A stretch of 64,000 bases of DNA from an uncultured Oscillospiraceae bacterium (lineage in GTDB: Bacteria; Bacillota; Clostridia; Oscillospirales; Acutalibacteraceae), in assembly GCA_959596515.1 (NCBI GenBank), contig CAUFXR010000001.1, forward strand, positions 8,551-72,550, read 5' to 3'. This document shows positions 1-9,383 of this stretch, piece after piece; positions within the stretch are counted from its first letter, which is position 1, and the number at the start of each line of letters is the position of its first letter. The translations under genes were made by a program, and so were the position numbers. The notes below the pieces were generated by a model, which searched no databases, was not told where the DNA came from, and saw nothing but the letters and a program-made list of their open reading frames with translations.

Positions 1-239
1 TGGCGGAATGTAGCCATGAGGACGGTAGCTGTTCCTGCGGGCTATAATCAGAATGATTGGTGTAGCTTTCTTTTCAATATCTTTGCTGGTACTTTCGGTG
101 CGCTTTTTATCTAACGCGTCCCATACTGGTTTTCTATGGAACGCACTCTATGCCGGGCCATTTATTTAACGTGCTTTATGCTTGTGCTTTCTATTTAGCG
201 CATCTTATGTGCTGATTAATATTTTCTTTAACAAATTTA
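1..239. other. gene-poor left edge
   Basis: No credible reading frame with a ribosome binding site is visible on either strand. The stretch precedes the promoter of the MATE gene. It may hold the degraded end or the 3' flank of a gene lying outside the window. Confidence 0.4.
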
Positions 240-268
240 TTGAAATTAAAACGATCCCCCTTTATAAT
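240..268 (+). promoter_or_regulatory. sigma-A promoter of the MATE gene
   Basis: The -35 box TTGAAA is at 240-245 and the -10 box TATAAT at 263-268, with a 17-nt spacer. Transcription would start near 275. A 10-bp inverted repeat (254-263 with 303-312) overlaps the -10 box, and an 8-bp dyad covers the predicted start, so the promoter is likely under a DNA-binding repressor. Confidence 0.75.
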
Positions 269-271
269 GAA

Positions 272-298
272 TCTCAAATCCGGATAAATGATTTGAGA
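272..298. promoter_or_regulatory. 8-bp dyad, candidate operator
   Basis: TCTCAAAT (272-279) and ATTTGAGA (291-298) form a perfect inverted repeat with an 11-nt spacer, sitting at the predicted transcription start of the MATE gene. A second, outer pair of arms lies at 254-263 and 303-312. Dyads of this size at drug-exporter promoters are often bound by MarR- or TetR-type repressors. No regulator gene is adjacent, so the partner is unknown. Confidence 0.5.
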
Positions 299-321
299 GA
301 AAAAAGGGGGATTTATTTTTT

Positions 322-1695
322 ATGGAAAGCCGCGTTACCGATATGACCAGCGGTAAGCCAGCCAAACTGATTTTTAAATTCGCTCTTCCCTTGATGTTGG
401 GAGGCGTTTTTCAGCATTTATACACAGTGGTGGACGCCGCCATCGTAGGCCAGTTCTGCGGTGTCAACTCTTTAGCTGCTTTAGGCTCCACTGATTGGCT
501 GGTATGGTTCTGCCTTGGCTTCTGCGTAGGGCTGACCCAGGGCTTTGCCATATTAATCTCTCAATATTTTGGCGCCAAGGAATACAATCTGCTGAGAAAA
601 TCCGTTACCATGTCGATTATTTTGGCTTTTGCCATCGCTGTGGTCATGTCGATTCTTTTGCAGATTCTAGCGGAACCGGTGTTGCTACTTCTGAACACGG
701 ATCCCGCGGTTTTGGATGAGGCCTTACTTTACCTGCGGATTTCCTTTGGCGGATTCTCGGTGGTAATGGCCTATAATCTGCTGGCCTCCGTGCTTAGAAG
801 CCTGGGCGACGGCACCACACCCTTAGTGTCGATGGGCGTGGCCTGCGCTGTGAACATCGCATTGGATCTTCTTTTTGTCGCGGTCTTTCACTGGGGAATC
901 GGTGGGGCGGCCGGCGCTACGGTGACCGCTCAATTTGTTTCTTGCCTTTACTGCGTTTACCGCTTTCGAAAGCTCTCCCTGCTAAAATTTTCCCAGGCCG
1001 ACTGGAAATTAGACTGGCCTTTGCTGAAAAAATTGATTTCCCTGGGAAGTCCACTGGCGGTACAGAACATGGTGATCCATATTGGCGGCATGGTGCTTCA
1101 GTCTATCATCAACACCTATGGCGTCGCCTTTTTAGCCGGCTTCACCGCCACCAACAAACTTTACGGCGCTTTGGAACTTGCCGCCATCGCTTTCGGCTAT
1201 TCCATGGCCACCTACACCGGACAAAATATGGGCGCTGAAAAAATCAAGCGGATCAAAAAAGGAATCCGCGTGGCGACGGTTCTGACCATCGCTACCGCGC
1301 TGACTATCACCGCTCTGGCACTCATTTTCAGTCGGCCTTTGACCTCTCTGTTTATTAACGCCGGCAGCGAGAACGCTCAGGAAGCTATGCACGTCGCTAT
1401 GAGCTATCTGGCCATTCTAGCGGTCTTTTTGCCGATTTTGTATCTTTTGAATGTTTATCGTTCCGCTCTGCAAGGGCTGGGAGATACCCTCTCGCCTTTT
1501 CTTTCCGGTATGATGGAGCTGGCCATGCGTCTGACCTGCGCCTTTACCCTTCCCATGTTTCTCGGCGGCGAAGGCCTTTTCCTGGCGGAACCCGCCGCCT
1601 GGTTCGGCGCGATCATTTTACTGGTGCCGGTTTATTTTATCCGGGAACGGAAGCACTTAAACCTGATGGTGGATCGTTCCTCCGACGCTGATTAA
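322..1695 (+). CDS. MATE family efflux transporter
   Basis: A polytopic inner-membrane exporter of the multidrug and toxic compound extrusion family, which expels cationic drugs or metabolites by Na+ or H+ antiport. At 457 residues it has the usual family length. About twelve hydrophobic segments are arranged as two MatE halves (roughly residues 15-175 and 235-400), and the first helix region carries the typical PLMLGGVFQHLYTVVD stretch. ATG 322 is preceded by GGGGGA (306-311) about ten bases upstream, with a T-rich linker between. It is transcribed alone from the promoter at 240-268. The substrate cannot be read from sequence. A second, distinct MATE protein is encoded at 14662-15990 on the other strand. 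Confidence 0.9.
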   Translation: MESRVTDMTSGKPAKLIFKFALPLMLGGVFQHLYTVVDAAIVGQFCGVNSLAALGSTDWLVWFCLGFCVGLTQGFAILISQYFGAKEYNLLRKSVTMSIILAFAIAVVMSILLQILAEPVLLLLNTDPAVLDEALLYLRISFGGFSVVMAYNLLASVLRSLGDGTTPLVSMGVACAVNIALDLLFVAVFHWGIGGAAGATVTAQFVSCLYCVYRFRKLSLLKFSQADWKLDWPLLKKLISLGSPLAVQNMVIHIGGMVLQSIINTYGVAFLAGFTATNKLYGALELAAIAFGYSMATYTGQNMGAEKIKRIKKGIRVATVLTIATALTITALALIFSRPLTSLFINAGSENAQEAMHVAMSYLAILAVFLPILYLLNVYRSALQGLGDTLSPFLSGMMELAMRLTCAFTLPMFLGGEGLFLAEPAAWFGAIILLVPVYFIRERKHLNLMVDRSSDAD

Positions 1696-2271
1696 AAAAT
1701 TTTCGAGTAGAGTCTTGCTCGACTGCCCAGCTGGTTTCCTTTCCTATGATAGGGCCCGTAAGGCCGGTAGAAATCTCTGGCAATCATGTTTCATGTCTTG
1801 AGCAAAGGCCTTCGAGCAAAGATTTTCAAGCAATGTAGGTGGGTTCGGTTTTTTACTACGGTAGTCTCCGTTTTCTACGCCCGGCTGGCTAAGATATTCT
1901 CCCTATAGATGAAAATTGTCGGACTTCTATCGCATCCAAGCGCAGATTCATCTTCTGCCTGATGGCAGCGGCAGTCACACAAATGGGGCTCAAACCATAA
2001 TTTATTCCCGCTTCGGATATACTCTTTTATCAATTGCTTTCTGCACCGCGCAGCGCTGCATGTTTTGGACTTTATCCCCTTTAAAATTTTCTGCTAGCCG
2101 CAGGATCCCCAAATTAAAGTGGAAAGCCGCTCGTTTCCCGGAAGATGAAATGGAAAAGTCCGGCGATTTTGACACTAAGCTGTTTTCCTGAAGCAACTGA
2201 TAAAACCGTCAAAAAATGTTTGCCGAATTTTCCTTCTTTCCGAATATGCTGCTAAGAAATGGATAAATAGC
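1696..2271. other. intergenic stretch without a convincing gene
   Basis: About 575 bases between the MATE gene and the next promoter. Short open frames exist (for example 1916-2191 on + and 2002-2196 on -), but they overlap each other and lack ribosome binding sites and recognisable protein character. No clear terminator hairpin was found directly after the MATE stop. Confidence 0.45.
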
Positions 2272-2301
2272 TTGAAACAAACCGGAATTATGTGGTATAA
2301 T
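2272..2301 (+). promoter_or_regulatory. promoter of the 2435-5878 gene group
   Basis: The -35 box TTGAAA is at 2272-2277 and the -10 box TATAAT at 2296-2301, with an 18-nt spacer and an extended TGG just before the -10. A leader of about 125 nt follows before the TTG start at 2435. The leader can pair CTGGA with TCCAG around an inner GACG/CGTC helix (about 2317-2355), so a structured 5' UTR is possible. Confidence 0.7.
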
Positions 2302-2434
2302 AATTTTATTATCGGCGCTGGAGACGGTGGTTTTCGTCGTCCTTTCCAGAGATTCGGCGTTTTGCGGAGTCTCGGTGATTTAGCGGCGTCGGTATTCTGA
2401 TAAAACCTGATAAACCTACTAGGAGGACAAATCT

Positions 2435-2941
2435 TTGGATCAACTGGTACAAACGATCATCGACTCCCTGAAAAACGCGGTTCCCGCGGAGCTGATTATT
2501 TTCCTGGTTTCCCTTCTGCCGATTTTGGAATTGAGAGGCGGCATTCTGGCCGGTACCCTGTTAGGAGTAGACTGGCCTGTCGCTTATCTTATTTGCGTCA
2601 TCGGCAATCTTTTTCCCATTCCTTTTATTCTGTTGTTTATTCGAAAAATTTTTGACTGGATGCGAAACACCCGCTTTGTAAAGCTGGTGGACAAATTGGA
2701 GGCTAAGGCGGAGAAAAAAAGCGCCAAGGTTACGAAGTACAAAAAATTTGGTTTGTTTTTGTTTGTGGCTATCCCGCTTCCCGGCACGGGAGGCTGGACC
2801 GGCGCGCTGATCGCCTCTGTGTTAAAGATGCGCTTAAAGGATTCCCTTCCCCCCATTATCGCAGGTGTCCTAGTGGCGGGCTTTGTCATGACCCTTCTTT
2901 CCTATGGAGTGCTCGGAAACCTGTTTGGCTGGGGAGGATGA
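2435..2941 (+). CDS. small multidrug export (Sm_multidrug_ex, COG2426) membrane protein
   Basis: A membrane protein of 168 residues with about four to five hydrophobic segments. It resembles the PF06695 'putative small multi-drug export protein' family by length, the PILELRGGI stretch in the first helix region, and the FLFVAIPLPGTGGWTGAL motif around residues 108-126. The family's transport role is unproven. The start is TTG 2435, set by AGGAGG at 2421-2426 with an 8-nt gap; no ATG lies in a better place. The stop at 2941 is only 6 bases from the next start, so it is co-transcribed with the flavoprotein gene. Confidence 0.8.
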   Translation: MDQLVQTIIDSLKNAVPAELIIFLVSLLPILELRGGILAGTLLGVDWPVAYLICVIGNLFPIPFILLFIRKIFDWMRNTRFVKLVDKLEAKAEKKSAKVTKYKKFGLFLFVAIPLPGTGGWTGALIASVLKMRLKDSLPPIIAGVLVAGFVMTLLSYGVLGNLFGWGG

Positions 2942-2947
2942 TTTTTC

Positions 2948-4204
2948 ATGGCTGATTTAGTAATTTTAGGCGGCGGAGCTTCCGGCTTAATGGCGGCGGT
3001 TTCCGCCGCTCAGTTTATTCCCGGCAAAAAGATTTCTATTTTGGAGCAAGGCCCACGGGTTGGCAAAAAGCTATTGGTCACCGGTAACGGCCGGTGCAAC
3101 CTGACGAATCTGGCGCTAAACTCCTCTCATTACCATGGCGCCCCAGATAGTTTTGTTGCCGCTGTTTTATCCCAGCTTCCCGCCAAGGACTCTCTCGCTC
3201 TGTTCGGCCGTCTGGGTTTGCTGTGCCGGGAAGAAAGCCAGGGCCGCTGCTATCCCTGTAACGGGCAGGCCTCGGCTGTATTGGATGTACTCCGCCGTTA
3301 TTTGGAGAGTCATGGCGTGGAGGAGCGTTGTCAAACCAGAGTGGAGGCCATTGAAAAAAAATTCGGAGGCTACGAACTGAAGACCAGCGGCGGCGATGTT
3401 TTCGCCAAAAAATTGATTTTAGCCGCAGGCGGACGCTCTATGCCCTCTTCAGGCTCCGACGGAAGCGGTTTTCAGCTCGCTATGGGGTTAGGGCTACAGA
3501 TGGCTAAGCCCTTTCCCTCTTTAGTCCCCATACGGTTGGCCTTTCCTCTTCTGAAATCCGTCAAGGGGCTGCGCTGTCGCGGAACCGTCTCTCTGCTGGC
3601 GGATCAAAAAATGGTAAAGCAAGAAACCGGTGAAATTCAATTTACCGATCAGGGACTTTCCGGCATCTGTGTATTAAACCTTTCCCGGCTGGCAGGAGAG
3701 TTCTTCTCCCAAGGGACCGTCGACGGGCAGAGGACGGAAAAAATAGAGCTTTCTTTGGACCTGGTCCCAGACTTTGGCTTTCCGGATCTGTTGGCTTTTC
3801 TTCAGGCACTGTCCGTCCAGCAACCGGAGCTTCCTCTGGAGCAGCTTCTGTCCGGGGTCATCAACAAACGGGTGGGACAAGCTTTGCTCAGACAGTTAAT
3901 GTCCACCGCACTTTCTCAGCCCTGCGGAACTTTGTCCCTACCCCAATTAAAAAATATTTGCCATACGGTCAAGGATTGGCGTTTCTCCCCTACAGGAACT
4001 CTGGGCTGGCAGCAGGCGCAAGCTACCGCCGGCGGACTTTTATCTTCTCAGTTTTCTCCCGTTACCTTGGAGGCCAAAAAGCTTCCGGGGGTGTACGCCT
4101 GCGGCGAACTCCTGGATGTAGACGGCGACTGCGGCGGCTATAACTTGCAATGGGCCTGGTCGTCCGGTTTTGTCGCTGGAAAAAACGCGGCCGGCGCCCT
4201 ATGA
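2948..4204 (+). CDS. BaiN/HI0933-like NAD(P)/FAD-dependent oxidoreductase
   Basis: A soluble flavoprotein of 418 residues. It has an N-terminal FAD-binding Rossmann motif (LGGGASGLMAA, residues 6-16), the GKKLLVTGNGRCNLTN signature near residue 40, and the C-terminal ACGELLDVDGDCGGYNLQ segment that closes over FAD. These mark the HI0933/YhiN/BaiN family (aminoacetone-oxidase-like). BaiN homologues were linked to bile-acid dehydroxylation, but most members have no known substrate. The gene follows the membrane protein gene with a 6-base gap and shares its promoter. No bile-acid genes are nearby, so a role in that pathway should not be assumed. Confidence 0.88.
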   Translation: MADLVILGGGASGLMAAVSAAQFIPGKKISILEQGPRVGKKLLVTGNGRCNLTNLALNSSHYHGAPDSFVAAVLSQLPAKDSLALFGRLGLLCREESQGRCYPCNGQASAVLDVLRRYLESHGVEERCQTRVEAIEKKFGGYELKTSGGDVFAKKLILAAGGRSMPSSGSDGSGFQLAMGLGLQMAKPFPSLVPIRLAFPLLKSVKGLRCRGTVSLLADQKMVKQETGEIQFTDQGLSGICVLNLSRLAGEFFSQGTVDGQRTEKIELSLDLVPDFGFPDLLAFLQALSVQQPELPLEQLLSGVINKRVGQALLRQLMSTALSQPCGTLSLPQLKNICHTVKDWRFSPTGTLGWQQAQATAGGLLSSQFSPVTLEAKKLPGVYACGELLDVDGDCGGYNLQWAWSSGFVAGKNAAGAL

Positions 4205-4282
4205 TCCCTGATCTGAAAAGATTTTTTCCTGAGCACTTGAGCGCTCACGCCTACTCTCATTCCTAACCGAAGGAGAATTTCT

Positions 4283-5878
4283 ATGATTCGTGTTTCCGAC
4301 CTTCCTATGCCTCTGGATTACACTGAAAAAAGCTTAAAAGAGGCCGCCGCCAAAGCTCTGAACATACCGACAAAAGAGATCCGGTCCATCTCTCTTTTCC
4401 GGCGGTCTGTGGACGCCAGAAAAAAAGACCGGGTGCATTTTATCTGCGCTGTTAATTTGTCCCTGACGGTGGATGAATCCGCTGTTTTAAAAAGGAGTAA
4501 GTGTAAAAAAGTTGTTTTAACGGCGCCCTATCATTACACTCTTCCAGATACGGTTTCGCCAGACCTGAGGCCGGTCGTGGTGGGGGCAGGACCCGCCGGA
4601 CTATTCGCCGGGCTGATCTTAGCCCAGGCCGGCGTCCGGCCTATTTTGGTAGAAAGAGGCCGGGATGTGGAGCGGCGTTCCCGGGATGTGGAGGAATTTT
4701 TTCTCACGGGAAAGCTGAATATCCGCTCCAATGTTCAGTTTGGCGAAGGAGGAGCCGGCACCTTCTCCGATGGTAAGCTGAACACCGGCACAAAGGATCC
4801 CAGGGCCAGAAAAGTGCTGGAAGAATTGGTCGCCGCGGGCGCCCCGGAAGAGATTCTCTTTCAGGCGAAGCCCCACATTGGCACCGACCGGCTGAAAAGC
4901 ACTGTGAAAAGTCTGCGGCAGACCATTGTCTCCCTTGGCGGCCAGGTCCGATTCGAAACTCAAATGACCGGACTTCAAATCCAAGACGGTAAAATTACCG
5001 GGGTGGATTTATTGGGAAAAACCGGCGTGGAAACTTTGGAAACCAGCCACGTGATCTTAGCCATCGGCCACAGTGCCAGAGACACCTTCGAGGCTTTACT
5101 GGAGCAGGGCGTCTCGATGGAACAAAAACCATTCTCGGTGGGCGCCAGGATCGAACATGATCAGAAAATGATCGATCGGATCCAATACGGCCGATTCGCC
5201 GGTCATCCCGCGCTGGGCCCGGCGGACTATAAGCTGGCTGTACACCTTTCTAACGGCCGGGGGGTGTACACATTTTGCATGTGTCCCGGTGGGCAAGTGG
5301 TCGCGGCCGCTTCCGAAAAGCAGCGCCTGGTCACTAACGGTATGAGCCGGTTTGCCAGAGACGGGAGAAACGCCAACAGCGCTTTATTGGTCGGCGTGAC
5401 TTCTGAGGATTTTAAAAGCGATTCTCCCCTTGCGGGTGTGGAATACCAGCGGCGTCTGGAAGAAGCCGCCTATCAATTGGGAGGCGGCGGCTATCGGGCA
5501 CCGGCCCAACTGGTAGGGGATTTTTTGAAAAAACAGCCTTCCTCCGCTTTTGGCAGCGTAATTCCCAGCTATCAGCCCGGTGTAACGCCTGCTTCTCTGG
5601 ACCAGTGTTTGCCGGCCGAGATCGCGGACGCCATGCGGCAGGGCTTGTTGCTGATGGACGCCAGACTGCACGGATTCGCACAGCCTGACGCCGTGCTCAC
5701 CGGCGTGGAAACCAGAAGCTCCTCTCCGGTGAGGATCTCCCGGACGGAGTCCCTAGAGGCCCAGGGCCTTCAAGGGTTATATCCCTGCGGGGAGGGGGCG
5801 GGCTATGCCGGCGGAATTATTTCCGCGGCAGTAGACGGTATCCGGTGCGCCGAGGCGGTGCTTCGTTCGGCAAGGTGA
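4283..5878 (+). CDS. FAD-dependent dehydrogenase (COG2509 type)
   Basis: A 531-residue flavoprotein of the uncharacterised COG2509 'FAD-dependent dehydrogenase' group. Residues 1-85 form a small ferredoxin-like N-terminal region. The Rossmann motif VVGAGPAGLFAG lies near residue 95, the GEGGAGTFSDGKL signature near residue 155, and the C-terminal FAD segment YPCGEGAGYAGGI near residue 500. Length and motif order match intact members. ATG 4283 follows AAGGAGA with normal spacing. It lies 78 bases after the previous flavoprotein gene and is probably in the same transcript, which ends at the hairpin at 6020-6072. Cellular electron donor and substrate are unknown. Confidence 0.87.
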   Translation: MIRVSDLPMPLDYTEKSLKEAAAKALNIPTKEIRSISLFRRSVDARKKDRVHFICAVNLSLTVDESAVLKRSKCKKVVLTAPYHYTLPDTVSPDLRPVVVGAGPAGLFAGLILAQAGVRPILVERGRDVERRSRDVEEFFLTGKLNIRSNVQFGEGGAGTFSDGKLNTGTKDPRARKVLEELVAAGAPEEILFQAKPHIGTDRLKSTVKSLRQTIVSLGGQVRFETQMTGLQIQDGKITGVDLLGKTGVETLETSHVILAIGHSARDTFEALLEQGVSMEQKPFSVGARIEHDQKMIDRIQYGRFAGHPALGPADYKLAVHLSNGRGVYTFCMCPGGQVVAAASEKQRLVTNGMSRFARDGRNANSALLVGVTSEDFKSDSPLAGVEYQRRLEEAAYQLGGGGYRAPAQLVGDFLKKQPSSAFGSVIPSYQPGVTPASLDQCLPAEIADAMRQGLLLMDARLHGFAQPDAVLTGVETRSSSPVRISRTESLEAQGLQGLYPCGEGAGYAGGIISAAVDGIRCAEAVLRSAR

Positions 5879-6019
5879 AAAATCCACCGCGGATCCGCAG
5901 AATAAATAATCTTCCACGCTTTGTTTGATAAAAATTTTATTTTCACTCCCTTATCCCCGTTATTTTGTGATGAAACAATTTCTTCTTCGTTTTACCGGTT
6001 TTAAAACATCTTTCAAAAC

Positions 6020-6072
6020 AAAAATCGCCTGCCGCTCCAATCTTGGAAGAATTGAAGCGGCAGGCGATTTTT
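6020..6072. terminator. bidirectional terminator
   Basis: A perfect 17-bp inverted repeat (6020-6036 and 6056-6072) with A5 at one end and T5 at the other. It lies between the convergent genes ending at 5878 (+) and 6181 (-), so it can terminate both. The remaining bases of this 302-base gap show no gene. Confidence 0.9.
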
Positions 6073-6180
6073 CATCTCTTCTTGGCTTATCGCTATTCTT
6101 ATTGCGTTATCAAGATCTTGTGGACTTCTGCCCTGCGGCAATGTCCGTTTGTCCCTTAGGTTCTGGTTCCTAAACAGGGA

Positions 6181-7671
6181 TCAAAACATCATTCCTTCCA
6201 TATAACGTTCGTGAAAAACGGCGCTCGCCGTAAGATCTACAGTAACCGCTCTTTGAGCCATTTGAAAAGAAAACTCCGCGAAATCACGATTCAATAAAAT
6301 CATCGCGGCGCCCAAAAGCGCTCCATTGCCGATAATCCTGGCCCTTTTCGCCAACTCAGGTGGAACCAGGCCTATTTTACCGGCATTTTCAATATCCAAG
6401 TAGCTTCCAAAGCCGCCGGCAACCACCAGCCGACTGACCTCCGCCATGGAAACGCCGGCACTTTCGATCAGGGTCTGAATCCCAGCGCAGATAGCGCTTT
6501 TGGCTAACTGCACCATGCGGACATCCTGCTGCGAGACAGATACCCGCTCTGAAAGAAAAACAGGGTCCTCTTCCAAATAGCCCGTTTCATCCATCCGTCC
6601 AAGCTCTAAAAAGGCAGCCAGGGCATCCACAACGCCACTGCCGCAGACGCCAGTCGCCTTTCTTTCTCCGATCACATGGGGATACATTTTTCCCCCGTGA
6701 ATCGCCACATGGTCTATCGCCCCTGGTTTTCCCGCCATTCCCATAGACAACCCGATTCCCTCAAACGCCGGACCGGCGGCGGTGGAACAACAGAATAATT
6801 TCCCTTCCCGCCATAGCGCCATCTCTCCATTGGTGCCAATATCCACCAATACAGAAGTTTCCTTCTCCTTCCAAATCTCACTGGCAAGAAGAGCGGTGAC
6901 CAGATCAGCGCCTACAAAGGCTGATACACACCTTGGAAAATATACTTCAGCTTCCGGACAGGGCAGTTCCAAGTCGAAGCCCTTTCGAAACTCTCCAAAC
7001 AACCGAGACGCCTCAAAAGGCGCGTGAGAAAGGCAATCCGGATCTGTTTCTGTCAGCAAATACAGCATCGAGGTGTTCCCCGTGATTACCACAGCGTCAA
7101 TTTGGTTCGGGAAAACACATGCCTTCTCTGATAATTCCTCTAAAAGAGATTTCAGGGCCGTGCGGATACACCGGGCTATTTCCGCGCCTTTTCCCGCCAA
7201 AGCTTCGCCGATGCGGGAGATCACATCGGCGCCGTAGCGGCCCTGCGGATTGACCATAGTCGCCTGCGCCAAAAGGCCATTCCTCCCGTAAAGCCGGGCG
7301 GCCAAGGTTGTGGTGCCGATATCTACTACCGCGCCAAGAGTTTGGAACAGGGGCTTTGGGGGAAAATCCGGCATGATTCCGTCATCGCAGACCACGTTTT
7401 GGGTTTCTTCCCGTAAAATCACCTGGCAGTCTCCCTCTACAACCGTGCAGCACGCAAGCCTTATCCCGCTCTCCAGCTCCTGAAGAGACAAATGATCTCG
7501 CTCTACCGCGGAAACGGGAGATAACCCCCCAAAAGCTGTCACTCTGCACTTTCCGCACCTTCCCTTTCCGCCGCAGGGAAGCTCCAGCGGGTGATAAAGC
7601 CCAATGGCGTCGCTAAGCCGTGTGCCAGGCTTCACTTCATGTTTTTGATGACCTATTGTCAAAAACGCCAT
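6181..7671 (-). CDS. RACo-like protein: 2Fe-2S ferredoxin plus DUF4445/ASKHA domain
   Basis: A 496-residue protein. The N-terminal [2Fe-2S] domain has Cys33, Cys39, Cys42 (CGGKGRCGKC) and a fourth Cys at 74 or 75. The rest is the DUF4445 ASKHA fold with a phosphate-binding loop VVDIGTTTLAARL (about residue 115) and VDIGTNGEM (about residue 275). The family includes RamA and RACo, which use ATP to reductively reactivate corrinoid proteins of methyltransferase systems. No corrinoid protein or methyltransferase gene lies in the window, so the partner is elsewhere. Members usually carry a linker between ferredoxin and ASKHA, and this protein is rather compact. ATG 7671 follows AGGTAGGG. Confidence 0.82.
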   Translation of the reverse strand: MAFLTIGHQKHEVKPGTRLSDAIGLYHPLELPCGGKGRCGKCRVTAFGGLSPVSAVERDHLSLQELESGIRLACCTVVEGDCQVILREETQNVVCDDGIMPDFPPKPLFQTLGAVVDIGTTTLAARLYGRNGLLAQATMVNPQGRYGADVISRIGEALAGKGAEIARCIRTALKSLLEELSEKACVFPNQIDAVVITGNTSMLYLLTETDPDCLSHAPFEASRLFGEFRKGFDLELPCPEAEVYFPRCVSAFVGADLVTALLASEIWKEKETSVLVDIGTNGEMALWREGKLFCCSTAAGPAFEGIGLSMGMAGKPGAIDHVAIHGGKMYPHVIGERKATGVCGSGVVDALAAFLELGRMDETGYLEEDPVFLSERVSVSQQDVRMVQLAKSAICAGIQTLIESAGVSMAEVSRLVVAGGFGSYLDIENAGKIGLVPPELAKRARIIGNGALLGAAMILLNRDFAEFSFQMAQRAVTVDLTASAVFHERYMEGMMF

Positions 7672-7691
7672 GTTATCATATCCCTACCTTT

Positions 7692-7706
7692 AATATCCGA
7701 GATATT
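7692..7706. promoter_or_regulatory. AATATC-N3-GATATT dyad upstream of the RACo-like gene
   Basis: A small perfect dyad, AATATC (7692-7697) and GATATT (7701-7706), lies about 20 bases upstream of the ATG at 7671 in the leader. It may be an operator or simply chance in AT-rich DNA. Confidence 0.25.
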
Positions 7707-7898
7707 CCGTCATCTTTCTTATCATCTTTCTTATCTTATTTTAAGAATACCCTAAATCCTGCAAAAACACTAGCAATTGTTATGATAAAATGGTAATATC
7801 TTAAGAAATATGATTCTCCGGCAAAACCCAAGAGCCATAGAACAGGAAAACCGCGATGCGGAAAAGCCTTTGGGGTATCTCAGTTCAAGAAAACATTT

Positions 7899-9281
7899 TT
7901 ACTCCTGTGTCACCATGCGGAACAGCGCTTCTAAACAGATTTGGGCGTGAAGCATGAATTTTTCAATTTCGATAAACTCATCCGCGTCATGGAGATGGTT
8001 CTCCTCCCCGGGAAACACAGGACCAAAGGCCACGCCATGGTTTTGGAGAGAACGGGCATAGGTACCTCCTCCCGTGCCGTAAACCTGTGCTTTCTCTCCG
8101 GTTACCGCCTCATAGGCACCTTTCAGCATACGGATCAGTGGTGTGTCCTCCGGTACGAACAGAGGCTTCTGCTCTGCCAGAACCCGGGCCTCCACGCCAT
8201 ACGCCTCGGCGGCAGCCCGCAGCTTTTCGAAAATTTCCTTTCCATCCGCTGTTACCGGATACCGGATATCCAATACCACCCGTCCAACACCGTTATCCTG
8301 TTTTGCCACTCCTAAATTCACTGTCAGAGGGCCGGAAACCTCGTCCTCCCGGCGAAGTCCCAGGGATTTCCCGTCCAGCTCTATCCCGATTTTCTGATCA
8401 ACAAAACTCCACAGCGTACCTAACGCTTCCCCTCCAAAGCAGGAGGAAAGGAGTCTGATCAGCCGGGTGGCGGCATTTTTTCCTTTCTGAGGCTCCATAG
8501 CGTGGGCGGCTCTTCCGCTGCAATCCACTGTCAAAGCGCCCTGCGCCCATTGGAAAGAAAATTCGCCGTCCGCCTTCTTTGATAAGGCCTCAAGTTGCCG
8601 TGCCTCCTTCTCCGTACAACGAATTACCGACCGGGCAGAGGCCGCTACCGCGTTGCGGACTGTTCCTCCCTGGATCCGTTCCAGCCGGGTTCCATCCGCC
8701 GGAGCGGAAAGTTCCACATGCAGAATTCCCTTTTCCCGATTGCATACGCCGTATTCGGCATCCGGGGTAAACGCCATTTCCGGCAGGGGCTCCCGCTGAA
8801 AATAGTGTCTCAGATCATCAGAGGCGATTTCCTCCCCGGCGCCGAAAATCGCTCTCGCTTTTCGGATGCACTTCACCTTTTCATCCTTTAACGCCTTCAG
8901 GCAATACAGAGCGACCACTGCCGCCCCCTTATCGTCAGCGGTTCCCCGGCCATAAAGCCTGCCGTCCCGCTCTTCCAGCACATAAGGGTTGCCCGTCCAG
9001 CCCTCTCCGGCAGGTACCACATCCACATGGGTAACCACCGCCGCCACAGCTTCTCCCTCGCCGTATTCCGCGTGGCCCGCGTAATCATCCGCGTTTACCG
9101 TATCTAGTCCCAGCTCCCGGGCACGGTTCAAAATCCACCTGAGACCCTTGGCCGACTGCTCACCGAAGGGCTGGCCCTCGGCGGAGGCGTCCGCCACGGA
9201 AGGGATCGCCACCAACGCCTTTAAATCCTGAAAAATCTGATCCTGATATTTTAAAATCTTTCTGCCGAAGAATTCTTTCAT
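7899..9281 (-). CDS. M20 family dipeptidase, PepV/Sapep type
   Basis: A cytoplasmic di-zinc aminoacyl-dipeptidase-like enzyme of 460 residues. Visible motifs are the first zinc ligand HVDVVP (about residue 86), the bridging Asp in YGRGTADDKG (about 110-119), and the catalytic Glu with zinc ligand in GAGEEIAS (about 147). A dimerisation/lid insert occupies the centre, and the final His is in GEENHLHDADE near residue 435. The FTPDAEYGVCNREKG segment is typical of PepV/Sapep. It would cleave small unusual dipeptides for amino acid nutrition. ATG 9281 follows AAGGAACCGG. It is divergent from coaX, with its own -10 TATAAT at 9326-9331 on the minus strand. Confidence 0.9.
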   Translation of the reverse strand: MKEFFGRKILKYQDQIFQDLKALVAIPSVADASAEGQPFGEQSAKGLRWILNRARELGLDTVNADDYAGHAEYGEGEAVAAVVTHVDVVPAGEGWTGNPYVLEERDGRLYGRGTADDKGAAVVALYCLKALKDEKVKCIRKARAIFGAGEEIASDDLRHYFQREPLPEMAFTPDAEYGVCNREKGILHVELSAPADGTRLERIQGGTVRNAVAASARSVIRCTEKEARQLEALSKKADGEFSFQWAQGALTVDCSGRAAHAMEPQKGKNAATRLIRLLSSCFGGEALGTLWSFVDQKIGIELDGKSLGLRREDEVSGPLTVNLGVAKQDNGVGRVVLDIRYPVTADGKEIFEKLRAAAEAYGVEARVLAEQKPLFVPEDTPLIRMLKGAYEAVTGEKAQVYGTGGGTYARSLQNHGVAFGPVFPGEENHLHDADEFIEIEKFMLHAQICLEALFRMVTQE

Positions 9282-9325
9282 ACTGACCGGTTCCTTTCTT
9301 TGGGTAAATGTGATAATTTCATTTT

Positions 9326-9331
9326 ATTATA
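9326..9331 (-). promoter_or_regulatory. -10 box of the dipeptidase gene
   Basis: Read on the minus strand this is TATAAT within CTTGCTATAATA. The same CTTGCTATAAT string occurs on the plus strand at the coaX promoter about 80 bases away, so the two divergent promoters share a box. No good -35 was found for this one. Confidence 0.5.
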
Positions 9332-9383
9332 GCAAGAATTTGCTGGAAAAACAGCACTTTTTTGTTGCAGGATAGAATATTTC

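Noticed and set aside
2948..5878. Bile-acid dehydroxylation role for the BaiN-like flavoprotein
   Set aside because: No other bai genes lie nearby, and the family is widespread in bacteria without this pathway.
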